Source of the DNA: Sindora glabra
Lineage: Eukaryota; Streptophyta; Magnoliopsida; Fabales; Fabaceae
DNA: 64,000 bases
NCBI GenBank assembly: GCA_020226215.1
Contig: CM035232.1
Location: 54,402,851-54,466,850, forward strand
Direction of reading: 5' to 3'
Position 1 is the first letter of the stretch. Every line of letters starts with the position of its first letter. Below, in pieces: positions 11,581-23,951 of the stretch. The notes below the pieces were generated by a model, which had not been told where the DNA came from, made no database searches, and saw only the letters and a program-made list of their open reading frames with translations. The translations under genes and the position numbers were made by a program.

Positions 11581-11870
11581 TGGGTCGATAACCTTCGCTC
11601 TTTTATTTGAATAAAAAATTATATTATTAATTTAATAATAATAAAATAATAAAAGTCATTATGTGAATTTAATGAAGAAATATTAATTTAAAATATTTAA
11701 ATTAATTTCATCCATTCTCTCTCATCTTTATAATAAATGTACACATTAAAATAAGAAATTAATAATAGTGGTAAATTGACTATAATATCATTTATTATTT
11801 TATTGTCATTAAATTAATAGTATATTTTTTCATTCAAAAAAAAAGTAAAGATTTCTAACCTTCACATATG
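11581..11870. mobile_element. Fold-back MITE with ~75 bp inverted arms (unit A)
   Basis: The left arm (about 11581-11660) is the approximate reverse complement of 11780-11870; matching blocks include attattaatttaataa and ataaaataataaa. Exact ends are uncertain. Units B and D keep only the right half, from about 17560 and 44710, so their deletion ended inside this element. Confidence 0.55.
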
Positions 11871-11882
11871 GATGTGAAGGTT
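11857..11882. repeat. 26 bp perfect hairpin, orientation 1
   Basis: Arms aaccttcaca / tgtgaaggtt around the centre tatgga. The same orientation occurs at 17735-17760 (B) and 35379-35404 (C). Unit D carries the reverse complement. Confidence 0.85.
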
Positions 11883-11890
11883 ATGAATCT

Positions 11891-11897
11891 TCCCTCC

Positions 11898-11973
<76 letters not shown>
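11891..11973. repeat. (CT)n-(AT)n microsatellite, unit A
   Basis: A short CT run, then about 65 bp of AT dinucleotides (11909-11973). Length differs in every unit. Confidence 0.95.
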
Positions 11974-11974
<1 letters not shown>

Positions 11975-12527
11975 CTTTCAAAAATTAGAAAGAATCTTTC
12001 ATTATTAATAATATTAAATATAAAATAAAAAAATAATTAATAAATTCACGTAATTTGAAAATAAATTAAGTTTAACATTTCATATTAAGTTATAAAACTC
12101 ATAACAATTTGTAAAAATGAAAATATATGTAATCGTAAGAAAATATAAGTAGAAAAAATGCATCAAACTAAGATTTAAAGTAAATCATAAACAATTCATA
12201 TTCAAATAGAAAACTAAGTCATCAACGTTATATTTATTACATATCTCTTTGTTTCTACTTAAGGCCACGAGACCTAATTTTGAAAAATTATTCAAAAATA
12301 AAATTTTTAAGAGATTAATTAGGTTGTAAAAAAAAAAAAACTTAAGCTTACAAGGAAAACATAACCTTAAAAGAGGCTCATAAAATTGTAAAGGGTCAAA
12401 AGATCTCATGCTAACAAACACGAGATGGAACTTGTAGTAACTATTTCCCTCCCCATGCATATTTAAGCTAGGAAAAGCTTGTTTGTTTTACCCTTAATGC
12501 CACTCAAGTAAAAAAAAAAATACTTGT
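11974..12527. repeat. Q module end, no gene recognised
   Basis: Non-coding sequence shared with 17829-18213, 35465-36007 and 45015-45396. The last ~165 bp (about 12360-12527) are replaced by the R insert in units B and D. Confidence 0.5.
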
Positions 12528-13640
12528 ATACTTGCCTTTGGCACCATATCTACTATAGGGTCAAAACAAATAGATTCTCATAGAAGTTGCAAAGCTGATT
12601 AGCTATCATTCAATCCAAGGGCAAAGATCACTTTAAGTAGAAGAATAAAGTAACATTTCCCCACACTTTCCTTTTCTTTGAATGCTTAGAGCCTGTGGCT
12701 TAGAAAGATTATAATATAACCTTACACAGTCTATAAGAGAGGTGGGCATATCATGCTAACCCTCCTTAGTTGTGTGCCTTCTAAATTAAGACAAATGAAA
12801 AGGCTTCTACGCTCAATAGATCATTAACAAAACCTAACCTTGACATAATACCCTTAAGTACTTTGCAAAAATGCTACCACTATTACACAAAAATCCCTAC
12901 TACTCTATACCTTATTATACCTCTTATCCTCTATATTCCTTGCTAGTTTAATCCTTCATGCAAAATCATTATTCTTATAGCTTGAATCTTAATTAGCAAC
13001 CTGCCACACTATAAACACCCCTATATAAATCCTACAAAAACATGAAGATAAACACAAAGAAAAATAGAAAGATAGAGTACAAAGAGGAATCTTATTCAGA
13101 AATTCTCACAATACTTAATTTCATTAGCCTTGATCTTTCAAAAGCCTAAAAAGGTCTCGAGGTCCATTGATTATGTGAAAATAGGTCCTTCTACTCTATT
13201 CTTAAGCTTAATTATAAAGGATTCATTCCTTATCCATAATTTAAAACCACTCTTGTGTATTCTATTATTATACTTGTACCTCCTAATTATAAAACCTCCT
13301 AACACAGTCCAAAATATTTTTTTGGCAACTTTGCTAAAAAAGTGTATACAATGATGGCATCTAATAAGTAAATGGCTAATCAAGGCTTTGGTAGAAATCT
13401 TGAGTCTATGAGCCTTTCTTTTAACAACATTCTTGTGGCCATAAATTAACTTGCCCAATTTGATTCTTTTTTAGCATACATATTCCTTACAACCCAAATG
13501 AATTGATCCATTGATAAACATAAGTTGCTAGAACTACTAGTGATAATGTCATGGCACGATGACTCATTCAAACTTTGAATACAACTTGAACTTCAAGTAT
13601 TAGTAATGGGCTTACTAGTTCAACTTCAAGTATTAGTAAT
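12528..13640. repeat. S module (truncated), no gene recognised
   Basis: Shared with 19588-20690, 36008-37090 and 46771-47880. Both strands have modest ORFs around 13130-13460 whose reading is partly kept between units, but each is disrupted in at least one copy and no domain is recognisable. At 13587-13637 the string acttcaagtattagtaat occurs twice, the second time at the junction with unit B. Confidence 0.5.
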
Positions 13641-14680
13641 TATTTTTATCGAAATAAAAATCAATTTCTTGAAAATTCCGATGCCAAACGATAACACGAG
13701 ACAATGCAATTCCAGAAGAGCAGGGAAGGGTAAACGCGCGAGGCATAGGAAGATGCCAAACGATAAAAATCAATTTCTTGAAAATTCCGATGCCACCTAA
13801 CTGAGTTCATCATGCAACGAACCTGAGGTTCATAGGAATATGCCTTGATGTTAACCTGCGACTGATGACTCTTTTGGCTCAAAATCTTGAAATTCATTGA
13901 ACCATTAGCATCATAAAATTTTAACCTGCGACTAATTATACCTTTCTCTTAATGACAAATATTTGTTCAAAGTTTTTATTGCTTGGCAGCCACAATATAC
14001 CCAGTCAGCCTATAATAAAATATTCTATCTTTGTTTTTTATGTGAAATAAAATTCACTAAATGAAAAGAGACAGACACATAAAAAAAAGTCATAAATTAC
14101 AAAAAAAAATAATATATTTTCATATAATATGAAATCAGTAAATAATTATATGTGAAATATTTATAATAGGTTACCAAATGTTGCTACTTCCCATAAGTAT
14201 ATGATAGAAAAACTCAATAAGGGTCTAAGATAAAATTTCTCCTCACTCCCTGTAGAATACTAATCTCTACTTAACTCATGGATATTTTTGAATTTAATGT
14301 ACTTTCTTCAAATGTCATGAATGCTTTCGAAAGGTTAAGTAATTTTTTAGAAGTCACAAAATACCTTCCCCTCCACATAAGACAAGAAATACAAAAATAT
14401 ATAAAAACTTCCTACAAATGATCAGCCTCAAATGTATGAATATCATGAATATTGTTGGTTATAGTAACCTCCGTTTCATTCGTAAATATTTCCGCTATCA
14501 CATTCATTATTTAAGGCCATTAAAACCTAAACTTTATTTATAATATAACTGTTGCATATACCTCCATTATAAAATTCTTTGTTTAGAAATTTATATTAAG
14601 CGAATAAAATTATGTGTCTCATGAATTTCTTTGCTAATGAATTGAAAGTTTTAAATGTTTTTAAAAGAAAAATGATTTGA
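13641..14680. repeat. PGR5 B distal 5' flank, nearly identical to unit A
   Basis: See 6351-7386. It starts at the A/B junction. The CpG-containing block gcagggaagggtaaacgcgc (13720-13739) stands out from the AT-rich surroundings and recurs in A, C, E and F. Confidence 0.6.
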
Positions 14681-14815
14681 GCCAACGTCTTTAGTGATGT
14701 AATAGCACCTAATACCATCGTATGAGTTTTATTCTCCTCACGTCGTAAATTCAAACCCTCAACTTTATGTATAGATTAAATCAATTATCACCATTCATAT
14801 AATTATAAAAAAAAG
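14681..14815 (+). mobile_element. SINE-like insertion (unit B)
   Basis: Orthologous to 7387-7521, with the same target duplication aaaatgatttga ending at 14680 and again at 14816-14827. Confidence 0.6.
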
Positions 14816-14827
14816 AAAATGATTTGA

Positions 14828-15600
14828 TATTTTAAATAATTAGATATGTAAAATGAGCAGGGCAAAACTAGATAAGCCCATAATTTTAATAGATAAAATT
14901 GGACGAGCCTGCATAAGACTACAAGTAACTTGCATTAATTTTTTTTTTCTTTTTGAGGAATAATATAAGTGATTAAACTATTAGATGTACACATAAAAAT
15001 TAAAAATTGGATTCTAAATGTGGTAGAATGCACCAAACCCTTTTAAAAAAAAATAGATTACATTGGATTAAAAAAAATGGATAAGTTGTTATTCGACAAT
15101 TAGATGTTTTTTTAGTTGATTAGTCAAATAAATCTAAAAAATTATATTAAACTATTAAATATCATATTAAATTAAATTAAAAGTTCTTAAATATTTGAAT
15201 GATTATAAAGTAAAAAATGAAGGCCCACAAGCAATCCTACAATCATACGAACTTACTAAAAATAAATTTTATATAGAGTACTCGTAACCATTTAAGCTCG
15301 CAAAATCTATAGATTTGAGATTCGTTTTACATGTGTAAATGAATTCATCCAAATAAAATTTATTCAAATTTGTGTAAAGCTCTCCTTTTTTAGATAAAAT
15401 GCAAAAATTCTCTTCCTTGTCTATTAAAATACAAAGTTTTATAGAAAAATACTCTTTTTTTTTATCTAAAATTCATACTCAAGATCCGATGCATATATAT
15501 TAGGTAGATTACTATTTTTATCATTAAAAAATATAAGAAAAACAAAAATTCTCCTACTATTAAAATAAAATAGAATTTTCTTTGATCAGCTTTTCACATT
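14828..15600. repeat. PGR5 B proximal upstream region
   Basis: AT-rich and non-coding; shared with C (29143-29915), E and F, deleted in D and A. No element could be named. Confidence 0.45.
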
Positions 15601-15833
15601 TGATCTCGGAATATGACCCACTAGAAATTGAGATTTAGATTTCCTTCAAAAATGTGGGGACCGTATGCACAAAGATTGCACAAGTCACATTTATTCTCTC
15701 AAAAACTAAGAATCGAAGCTACCAATTATGTGTGGCTCCAAATGCTTCAGTGCTCTCTATCACACTACACTCCAAATTGCCAAACCATGGGCTCAAGAAC
15801 TTACGCCGAAATATCCCCTCTTTCACAAACCAA

Positions 15834-15842
15834 AATATAAAC
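15834..15842 (+). promoter_or_regulatory. PGR5 B TATA box
   Basis: aatataaac lies ~120 bp before the ATG and is conserved in B, C, D, E and F. It would place the transcription start near 15865-15872 and give a ~90 nt leader rich in A and G (aaagaaagaaa). A CCAAT motif occurs at 15722-15726. Positions are inferred without transcript data. Confidence 0.5.
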
Positions 15843-15960
15843 CCATCAAAGGCATCAATCTCTAACCTCTAAATAAGCTAAGAAACCAACCTCAAATTAT
15901 ATTTTACTAGAGAAAGAAAGAAAGAAAAGTGTTAAAGTTTGCTTTTTCACAAAGAAAAAA

Positions 15961-17032
15961 ATGGCTACTTCAATATCTCTCTCATCTTCCTTCCATGGAA
16001 GTTGGGGAACTTCAATTGTCGGCGGAGAATATGGAATGTTGGTTAGATCAGTGCCGTCGCAAGTTCGTTTGGGCGGCCGGAAGCCGGTGAGGGCGCAGCC
16101 GATGATGAAGAACGTGAATGAAGGGAAGGGGCTCTTTGCTCCAATTGTTGTGGTGACTCGTAATGTTATTGGAAAGAAGCGTTTCAACCACCTTAGGGGC
16201 AAAGCCATTGCCTTACATTCCCAGGTACAATTAAATTCCCTTAGAAAAATACTTTCAAATTTTAATCTCAATTTTAACTATTTTTTTTTACTTTTATTTG
16301 CTTAACTGACCTCTAATGTTTAATAAGTGGGTGGCAGTTGATTTAATTTGGGAATTGAAAATATTGCCGTAAGGGATCAATTCTCTTAATATATTTACCT
16401 TAGATAATTTCTATCTAAGAATTTTCTTTTTTCTTTTTAATTAAGATAGCCTCATGAAATTTATGAGAAGGGGATATACTGCTATACCCTAAAGCTTGAA
16501 TTCAGAATTCAAATAAACTAAGACAAAAAGGTACATTTTCTTTTTTTTTTTTAGAAAAATGACATTTCTTACAGGAAATAGATAAATATATCCATTTTTT
16601 CTTTTCAAAATTTCTTTCTATCAAGGAGGAAATTAAAAAATAAACTACATTAAGTCAAACTGACATTTTTGTCCCGAATCTAAATTCAATTCATTTGTGA
16701 TTAGACTCTTGTATAAAATTGTCTATGAATCCAATTTTAAATGAATTAAATTTCTTTTTTTTTTATATTCTCTAAACAAGTGTTTAGATTGTGATTTTGA
16801 GTGGGGGGCTAATTGTGGTCAAAATTGTAGAAGATTGCATGACATAGTAGTTTTCAGGGAGAAGAATATGTGTGCAATTTTGTTGTATTAGTGATTTCCT
16901 TAATGTTGTTAAATTTTGAAATGATAGGTGATTACGGAATTCTGCAAGTCAATAGGAGCAGATGCAAAACAGAGACAAGGGCTGATAAGGTTGGCAAAGA
17001 AGAACGGTGAAAAGCTTGGATTTCTTGCATAG
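15961..17032 (+). CDS. PGR5: PGR5 copy B, intact (two exons)
   Basis: Exons 15961-16224 and 16928-17032 join in phase 0 across a 703 bp GT-AG intron, giving 122 aa (Arabidopsis PGR5 has 133). Residues 1 to ~45 form a Ser-rich chloroplast transit peptide; the mature part starts near QPMMKNVNEGKGLFAPIVVV and runs through GKKRF, LRGKAIALHSQ and VITEFCKSIGADAKQRQGLI to the C-terminal LGFLA, near-identical to the family. PGR5 acts at the stroma side of thylakoids with PGRL1 in ferredoxin-dependent cyclic electron flow around photosystem I, which builds the proton gradient and protects PSI. The Gly mutated in pgr5-1 (G130S) is present as Gly119. Odd point: His77 replaces the usual Gln in FNQLRG. 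The start has A-rich context and GCT as codon 2. The frame is fully open, so this copy is likely functional. Confidence 0.95.
16225..16927 (+). other. PGR5 B intron (703 bp)
   Basis: Donor CAG|GTACAA and acceptor GATAG|GTG. Copy D has a similar intron (675 bp), copy C a 238 bp version with a ~465 bp internal deletion. Confidence 0.9.
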
Positions 17033-17178
17033 TCCTCCAACTCATTCATATATGGTTTTTGATTTTGTGATCAATCACTATGGGAAAAAGGTTAGAACTT
17101 CAGAATGTACACTAGCACTCATAGCATTTTTCATTCTTGAGTAATATAGCTGTTGTATTCTGTTCTTTAGGTTAATGA

Positions 17179-17184
17179 AATAAA
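17179..17184 (+). terminator. PGR5 B poly(A)-signal-like AATAAA
   Basis: Located 147 bp after the stop codon, in a block (gttaatgaaataaaactgaa) conserved in A, C and D. Confidence 0.5.
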
Positions 17185-17560
17185 ACTGAAGAGGCTGTCA
17201 ATTAATTGTGATACAATGAATATCGATGAATTTTCTTCATATATTTTCCCTCTTATTTTCTAATTTTCCTCATATATTAATATGAAAGCATTAGTCTGAG
17301 ATAATAAAAAATGTATATTTTCATACTAAAATTAAAAAATTAAAGACCTATATATATTTATTTTATTGATTTATAATGTTTGAGTATTTAGTGTAATAAT
17401 TTTAATTAGAGATCAGTTGATATGAGAAAATATTTAACGGTAATTATCTTTAATTATAAGAAAAATAAATAAATAAACTTAATTAGTGTCTGCGATGAGA
17501 TTTTTGTGGTACAACCCACACGTTTAGAAAGTTCAAAGAGGACAACATATTGGCAGAAAG
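17185..17560. repeat. PGR5 3' flank and Q-deletion junction (unit B)
   Basis: After the block tttagaaagttc the sequence reads gaggacaacatattggcaga, then jumps at about 17560 to sequence matching 11690 of unit A. About 3.3 kb present in A and C is missing. Unit D has the same junction at about 44700. Confidence 0.75.
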
Positions 17561-17734
17561 GCAACTTAAAATATCTAAGTTAATTTCATCCATTCTCTCT
17601 CATCTTTATAATAAATGTACACATTAAAATAAAAAATTAATGATAGTGATAAATTGACTATAATATCATTTATTATTTTATTGTCATTAAATTAATGGTA
17701 TATTTTTTCATTCAAATAAAAAGTGAAGATTTCT

Positions 17735-17788
17735 AACCTTCACATATGGATGTGAAGGTTATGAATCTCTCTCTCTCTCTCTCTCACC

Positions 17789-17828
<40 letters not shown>
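17735..17828. repeat. Hairpin and (CT)n-(AT)n microsatellite, unit B
   Basis: Hairpin at 17735-17760 in orientation 1, then a CT run (17767-17785) and ~37 bp of TA repeats (17792-17828). Confidence 0.9.
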
Positions 17829-17829
<1 letters not shown>

Positions 17830-18213
17830 CTTTAAAAAAATTAGAAACAATCTTTCATTACTAATCATATTAAATATGAAATATAAAAAAATAATTAATG
17901 ATTTCATGTAATTTGGAAATAAATTAAGTTTAACATTTCATATTAAGTTATAAAACTCATAACAATTTGTAAAAGTGAAAATGAATGTAAATGTAAGAAA
18001 ATATAAGTAGCCAAATGCATCAAACTAAGATTTAAAGTAAATCATAAACAATTCATATTCAAATAGAAAACTAAGTCATCAAAGTTATATTTATTACATT
18101 TCTCTTTGTTTCTACTTAAGGCCACGAGACCTAATATTGAAAAATTATTCAAAAATAAAATTTTTAAGAGGTTGATTAGGTTGCCCAAAAAAAACTCAAG
18201 CTTACATGGAAAA
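17829..18213. repeat. Q module end (unit B), no gene recognised
   Basis: AT-rich non-coding sequence shared with A, C and D. It ends where insert R begins. Confidence 0.5.
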
Positions 18214-19587
18214 TGTCACAACCGAAATTCGATCATGACCGGTGTGAAACCTCTTTACGGGTTTCCACCAGCCTAAGTGTATATACTTAACTTAATGCTA
18301 ACCTATCAATAGGTTAGACATTCACAGAAGGGAATAGTATTTCAAAGACATCATTCATCAAAATTTTTTGCAAAAGATATGAAAGTTAGAAATACTTATA
18401 AACCTCCCAAAATAGGATAAGCACACTTAACTAACTCTATTAAGAGTTGGCTCAACATTCTATCAATCTAACACTAAGATAGACAAGAGGCCTAAAACAT
18501 TCTATATACATGAACTGTGCTACCAAAATACCATCAACGAGTTCCCACGAACTTTAATTCTGAGGAGGTGGAGGTGGAAGCGGAGGCTCAACTTGTGAAT
18601 CTGTAAAATAAAACACAGAGGGGTGAGTCCGGAGCTTAGTAAATAGATAATCTATAAGAATAACATCAATGTACAATAGTTTACCCACCGAACTGTCCTC
18701 CTTCAATAAAATTATGTCATGAACAAACATATTGATAAGCAAAAGCCAACAACACTAAGATTGTCACACGCTCAACTCAAGTTTAATGTATCATTGAATG
18801 AACAAATAATAAATGAAATACATTCATCCTCCTTTTGATTCCCGGGTCAGCCTTATACCTTACCTGCTTATCCCATCCTTGTTCCTTTCGGGCCAACCTT
18901 ATACCATACTCGCCTTATTACTAGGAATTTCCCATCCGATATTTACAACATTGCCCACATCATATTTCTCACCTTTAATGCCACTCATGGCATGGTTCTC
19001 AATACAATTTAAACATTAGAGCTCAAGCTCCAATCAATATAATCACAATTCAATTCAATGTACCTTACAATTTCTATCAAACATCACCATACTCTCTTGT
19101 GTAGTTACAAGAATCTACATATATCATAGTTTTCATGTTATAACTTGTCATAAACCAATACATTTTTAGTACTTTTAGGTTAAATATCCATGATAAACCA
19201 TTATGAGGCATAGAAACACAAAATAGATTGAAAAATGGGTTATTTAAAGACCATAGTTCTAACCTATGAGTAATGTCTTAGGAATAACTTATAAACTATA
19301 AATGTAATATGTATGAAACTCTTTTCATATGAAAGTAGGTTCAATAACCTTTCTATGGACTGCTTATTTTCCAAAATCCACTAAGTATTGAAAGAATTAT
19401 ATCCTTTTGAAGTTAGGCATAAAAGTTCACTTTCCTGAAATTCAGAGTTTCTGACCCTTGCTCACTATTTTGATGATATCTTAAAATATATATATGATTT
19501 TGATTTGAAACTAATTCCATTTAAAAGCATATTTAATTCCTTTAAAATGATAGGTGGTTTATTTAAAATGGACATAAGATGAAGGAG
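18214..19587. mobile_element. Insert R: LTR-retroelement-like fragment (unit B)
   Basis: A ~1374 bp block present only in B and here (D copy 45397-46770), replacing ~165 bp found in A and C. It starts TGTCACAACCGAAATTCG, like the TG-start termini of many plant LTR elements, but no coding region, CA end or target duplication was found. A purine-rich tract (gaggaggtggaggtgga-like) lies near 18562. A solo-LTR or non-autonomous fragment is likeliest; the class is inferred. Confidence 0.5.
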
Positions 19588-21560
19588 TTGTATACTTGCC
19601 CTTGGCACCATATTTACTATAAGGTCAAAACAAATAGGTTCTCATAGAAGTTGGAAAGCTAATTAGCTATTATTCAATCCAAGCATAAAGATCACTTTAA
19701 GTAGAAGAATAAAGTAACTTTTCCCCACACTTTTCTTTTCTTTGAATGCTTAGAGCCTGTGGCTTGGAAAGATTATAATATAATCTTGCACAATCCATAA
19801 GAGAGGTGGGCATATCATGCTAACCCTCCTTAGTCGTGTGCCCTCTAAATTAAGATAAATGAAAAGGCTTCTACACTTAATGGATCATTAACAAAACCTA
19901 ACCTTGACATAATACCCATAACTACTTTGCAAAAATACTACCACTATTACACAAAAAGGCCTACTACTCTATACCTCATTATACCTTTTTATCCTGTATA
20001 TTCCCTACTAGTTTAATCCTCCATACAAAATCATTATTCTTACAGCTTGTATCTTAAGTAGCAACCTGCCACACTATAAAGACTCCTATATAAATCCTAA
20101 AAAAACATGGAGATAAACATTGAGAAAAATAGAAAGATGGAGTACAAAGAGGAATCTTATTCAAAAATTCTTACAATACTTAATTTCATTAGCCTTGATC
20201 TGTCAGAATCTTAAAAAGGTCCTGAGGTCCACTAAGTATGTGAAAATAGGTCCCTCTACCCTATTCTTAAGCTTAATTATAAAAGGTTCATTCCTTATCC
20301 ATAATTTAAAACCACTCTTGTGTATTCTATTATTATACTTATACCTCCTAATTTTAAAACCTCCCAACACACATCCAAAATATTTTTTTGGCAACTTTGC
20401 TAAAAAAGTGTATACAATGATGGCATCTTATAAGTAAGTGGCTAATCAAGGCTTTGGTAAAAATCTTGAATCTATGAGCCCTTCTTTTAACAACATTCTT
20501 ATGGCCATAAATTAACTTGACCCAATTTGATTCTTTTTTAGCATACATATTCCTTACAACCCAAATGAATCGATCCATTAATAAACTCAAGTTGCTAGAA
20601 CTATAAGTGATAATGTCTAGGCACGATGACTCATTCAAACTTTGAATACAACTTGAACTTCAAGTATTAGTAATCGACTTACTACTTCAACTTCTTTTTA
20701 GTTGAGGAATGTCGTGTTATAGTTAAGCAATTCTATCACTTGGCAAGTCAAGAATATTGGTTTTGCATCACTTATTATAGCAATAGTGTCTACTTTGCAA
20801 TTAGAATACCCTTTTAGAAATCAATAGCAAATGTGTCAAGCTATCTCTAAGCTAAGGCATTTTATAGGAAGATCTATTTAAGGAAATCTTTTTCTTGTCT
20901 CCACCATAACTAATTAGCCAAATTCTCATTAGATGTAAGCCTTGTATCCCAAAGGAGAAGTCTTCAAAATTCAACACATCATGTATAGGAATAACCTTAT
21001 TTTGAAAACACAGCTCTTTAGGATCCTACTCATCAAATACAACCCATCCGAATACTGGACAAAGCACTACAAGTTAGTTCAACAAAGAGGATCTCTGACA
21101 TTTTCTTGAAGAAACAAGGAAAAAAGCCATGATAGGCATATACTTCCAAGCACTTTTTCCTCATAATCTTTGTCTACATCCTTATCCTTAAAGGTATCAA
21201 CCTTTTCCTTTTAGAAAACTCAATGGAAAAGGAAATGCCAAAAGGTACATTTACTAGTTCACTAATGATCTTATTATTTTTAAGGTTAACTATGACTTGC
21301 ATATAAAGGAGTTATCTAAATATCTATTCAATAAAGCTTACTCTTGGTACATTAAATTGTAACTTAGGTCCATTTCCTCCTAGAATGACATAGTTATCAC
21401 TTTTTGTAACAAGTTCTCTATTACAAGAAGAAAAGTCCATTTGATGAACCCTAACCAACCACGTTAGTAGAAATAGGAGGATGTGATAGCTTTTATCAAA
21501 AGATATAGCAACCAAGCTTAGGACTATTAGGAAAAAGTTTCTAAGCCTGCTTTAGTTCAA
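19588..21560. repeat. S module (complete, unit B), no gene recognised
   Basis: Shared with C (36008-37930) and D (46771-48720). ORFs of 60-105 codons occur on both strands and shift between units. The - strand around 20203-20638 keeps a Lys/His-rich reading (LIYGHKNVVKRRAHRFK) with a frameshift, which may be an old transposon coding piece, but no family is recognisable. Confidence 0.4.
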
Positions 21561-23943
21561 AGTTGCATTGCTAATATGGAAAACCCTATTACTCTAAATC
21601 TTCATCATAGTGATATTCAAACCTTCAATGATCTAATCACTAGGGTTAGAAAGGTGTCAAGTTCCCTCAAATAGCAAGCCAGACAAATGTGATCATATGA
21701 AAAGATGAAACAAATAAAGAACTTAGAGTAGAAAGAATTCAAAGTGAAGAGTTCAATTCATAATTTTAATGAAAGAAACAATAAATGATGTTAAATAATG
21801 GATTTCATAAACTCCATATGTTGTATTTAATGTTTCTTAACTTTTATAAGAATCGAATTTTGGAATACTTGAAAATGAGAACTAGCCATTTTTTTACCAT
21901 TAATTTACAAAATTTTCACATTAAAGGCCATCCAAAGGCTAACAATCAACTATGAAGCCAACAAATCCTAACATCAACTTTAAAATGTCATAACTATTTT
22001 AAGTTCATTTTGAGCAAATAATCTATCATTAGAAAGGGATTTAGGTCTACTCATATCCTATATAATTTTTGACATATGATCAAAACAATGGGAAAAGGTG
22101 GTAAAAGACTAGATGTAAAAATTAGATTTCTTTACTCAACTTAAAAAATTCATAACTCTTTCTATCTTACTCATTTTAAGTAAATGAACTAATTTTCACA
22201 TGAAAAGGGTTTCAAAATTAAATCACATATATTTTATGATATATGATCAAAACATTATGTAAATGTTAAAAAAGACTAGATTGCAGAAAACTAATTTCTA
22301 AACTCAACTTGAAAATTTCATACTCTTTCATATCTTAATCATTTTAAGTAAATGACATGTCTATAAAAAGTTATTTAAGTCTATTTTCACATAAAAAAGT
22401 TTCTTATTTAAATCATAATAATTTATGAGATTTGATTAAAGGAGTGACCAAAAATTAAATTTGAAAAGACTAAAACTCATATTTCATTTTTCTAAGTGTT
22501 TTATAGGTTATTTTATAAAAATATAACTGCGAGCTATCTTTTTAAGACATATTGATCAAGTTAGGATTTTATTAATATGTTTAAATTTTATATCATGAAA
22601 AAAAATAATATTTTACAGGAAAGTCTAAGCCGAAAAAGAAAAACTACATCAATGAAATATTTAGGCTTTTCTTAATGCTTTCAAGATTCCAAAACTTCAA
22701 TCTTCTCATCCTTCAATATTTGAATCACATTTTTCTTTCCTTTCTTCCTTTTCCTTCTTGAATTAAACATGACAAGATCTTCCATTTTGTTGTTTCAATA
22801 CTAACTCTTATTCTTTTTATTGGACTTTATTATATAATATACATAAATTTTACAATCCATATAATTAGTCCCTTAATATATCAAGTTTTTTATTTGCATG
22901 ATTCATATATAAAATATATCATAAATTTTCACAAGAACATACATAATTAACATATCATGTATATGGATCAATCATCACATAGCATGCTTATTTAACTTGT
23001 ATAAAATATAACAGTTAAGTACAAAGGCATATAATATTATTATATATAGTTCTCATTTGTCATTATCAAAACGCACCATTTAGAACCTTGGGGCTAACAC
23101 AATAAATTATATTCAAATCTCAAGAGAGATAAAATGAAATTCACTCTTAATTCATTTACAATTTTCTTTTGATCATGTAGAATGTAAGCTATCGAGGAAA
23201 GTGACAAAACCACCAGAGTATAGCATCATAAAATGAACATGTAGCAACGTTAGCAAAAAGATGAATTGATTCTACTACCAGCTTAAAATTCATGTATTTT
23301 GATTATTTTGTCAACAATAGTTGAGATTCTCACAATTTCATTCAAAGGACACATACAATTAAAGTAAATTATCATAATTACTTTTTTCGTTTAATAATGA
23401 AGATGATAGGAAGGTGAGACTTCCCCCATCCTATTAAATATGATGTAAGTAATATTATGGGATTATCAATAGAGATCTATTCAAATATTACTAGTAAACT
23501 TAATTGGATTAAGAGACAACAATTATGCCATTGACATATTAGGATTATTAGTAGATGTCCACTCATATTTCTAATGGGTCCAATTGGGTTAAGAAATAAT
23601 GACTCAATGGGCCTTTAAATGACAAGGAATTTCTTAGAGAATGGTTACCTATCAAGCATGATGATGTTGTTGCAAGGGATTTAAAACTATGGCCAAACGA
23701 AGTAATCTTATCAGAATTCTCACAACCAGTTGTATCAACTTAGATTAACGATTACCTTTTTTTATTATTAAATTGTACTTTTGGTGATACTAATAAATTA
23801 TTGTAATTTTTTATTATTAAATTGTACTTTTTAAGTGACCTTGTTTTATAGTTTTTTTATGTTGTAATAATGTACTTAGAATTTTTTTAAATTAACTCTC
23901 TCTGTACAATAATTTGAGATTATCTTATGTTTCCAATATGGTT
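21561..23943. repeat. T module, part 1 with diverged ~170 bp tandem repeats
   Basis: At about 21990-22470 three diverged copies of a ~170 bp unit follow each other, each with cataactctttc-like, cattttaagtaaatga and gatatatgatcaaaa blocks. The same array lies at ~38385-38870 (C) and ~49165-49630 (D). The rest of the stretch holds no recognisable gene. Confidence 0.55.
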
Positions 23944-23951
23944 AACATTTG

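Larger units (their letters stand above)
5655..13640 (+). repeat. Repeat unit A of the PGR5 array (P-Q-S, truncated)
   Basis: The array begins where atttttacttaaaat (about 5657) starts matching 27216, 54400 and 61008. The unit holds a gutted PGR5 copy, the complete Q module and the first 1.1 kb of S, and is cut at 13640, where S joins the 5' flank of PGR5 copy B. The T module is absent between A and B. Confidence 0.8.

Noticed and set aside
15628..15872. Overlapping 70- and 72-aa ORFs upstream of PGR5 B and C
   Set aside because: They cover the promoter and leader, start inside non-coding sequence, and are open only by chance in two frames at once.
15897..16271. 124-aa - strand ORF opposite PGR5 exon 1
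   Set aside because: Antisense shadow of the conserved exon; the same shadow appears opposite copies C and D, with differing ends.
7972..17032. PGR5 copies as processed retrocopies
   Set aside because: The intron is kept in B, C and D, intron sequence also flanks exon 2 in A, and the flanks are duplicated, so the copies arose by DNA duplication.
20120..20437. 105-aa ORF shared by units B and D as a possible gene in S
   Set aside because: Broken in A and C, open on both strands in part, and without any recognisable domain. Not enough to call a gene.
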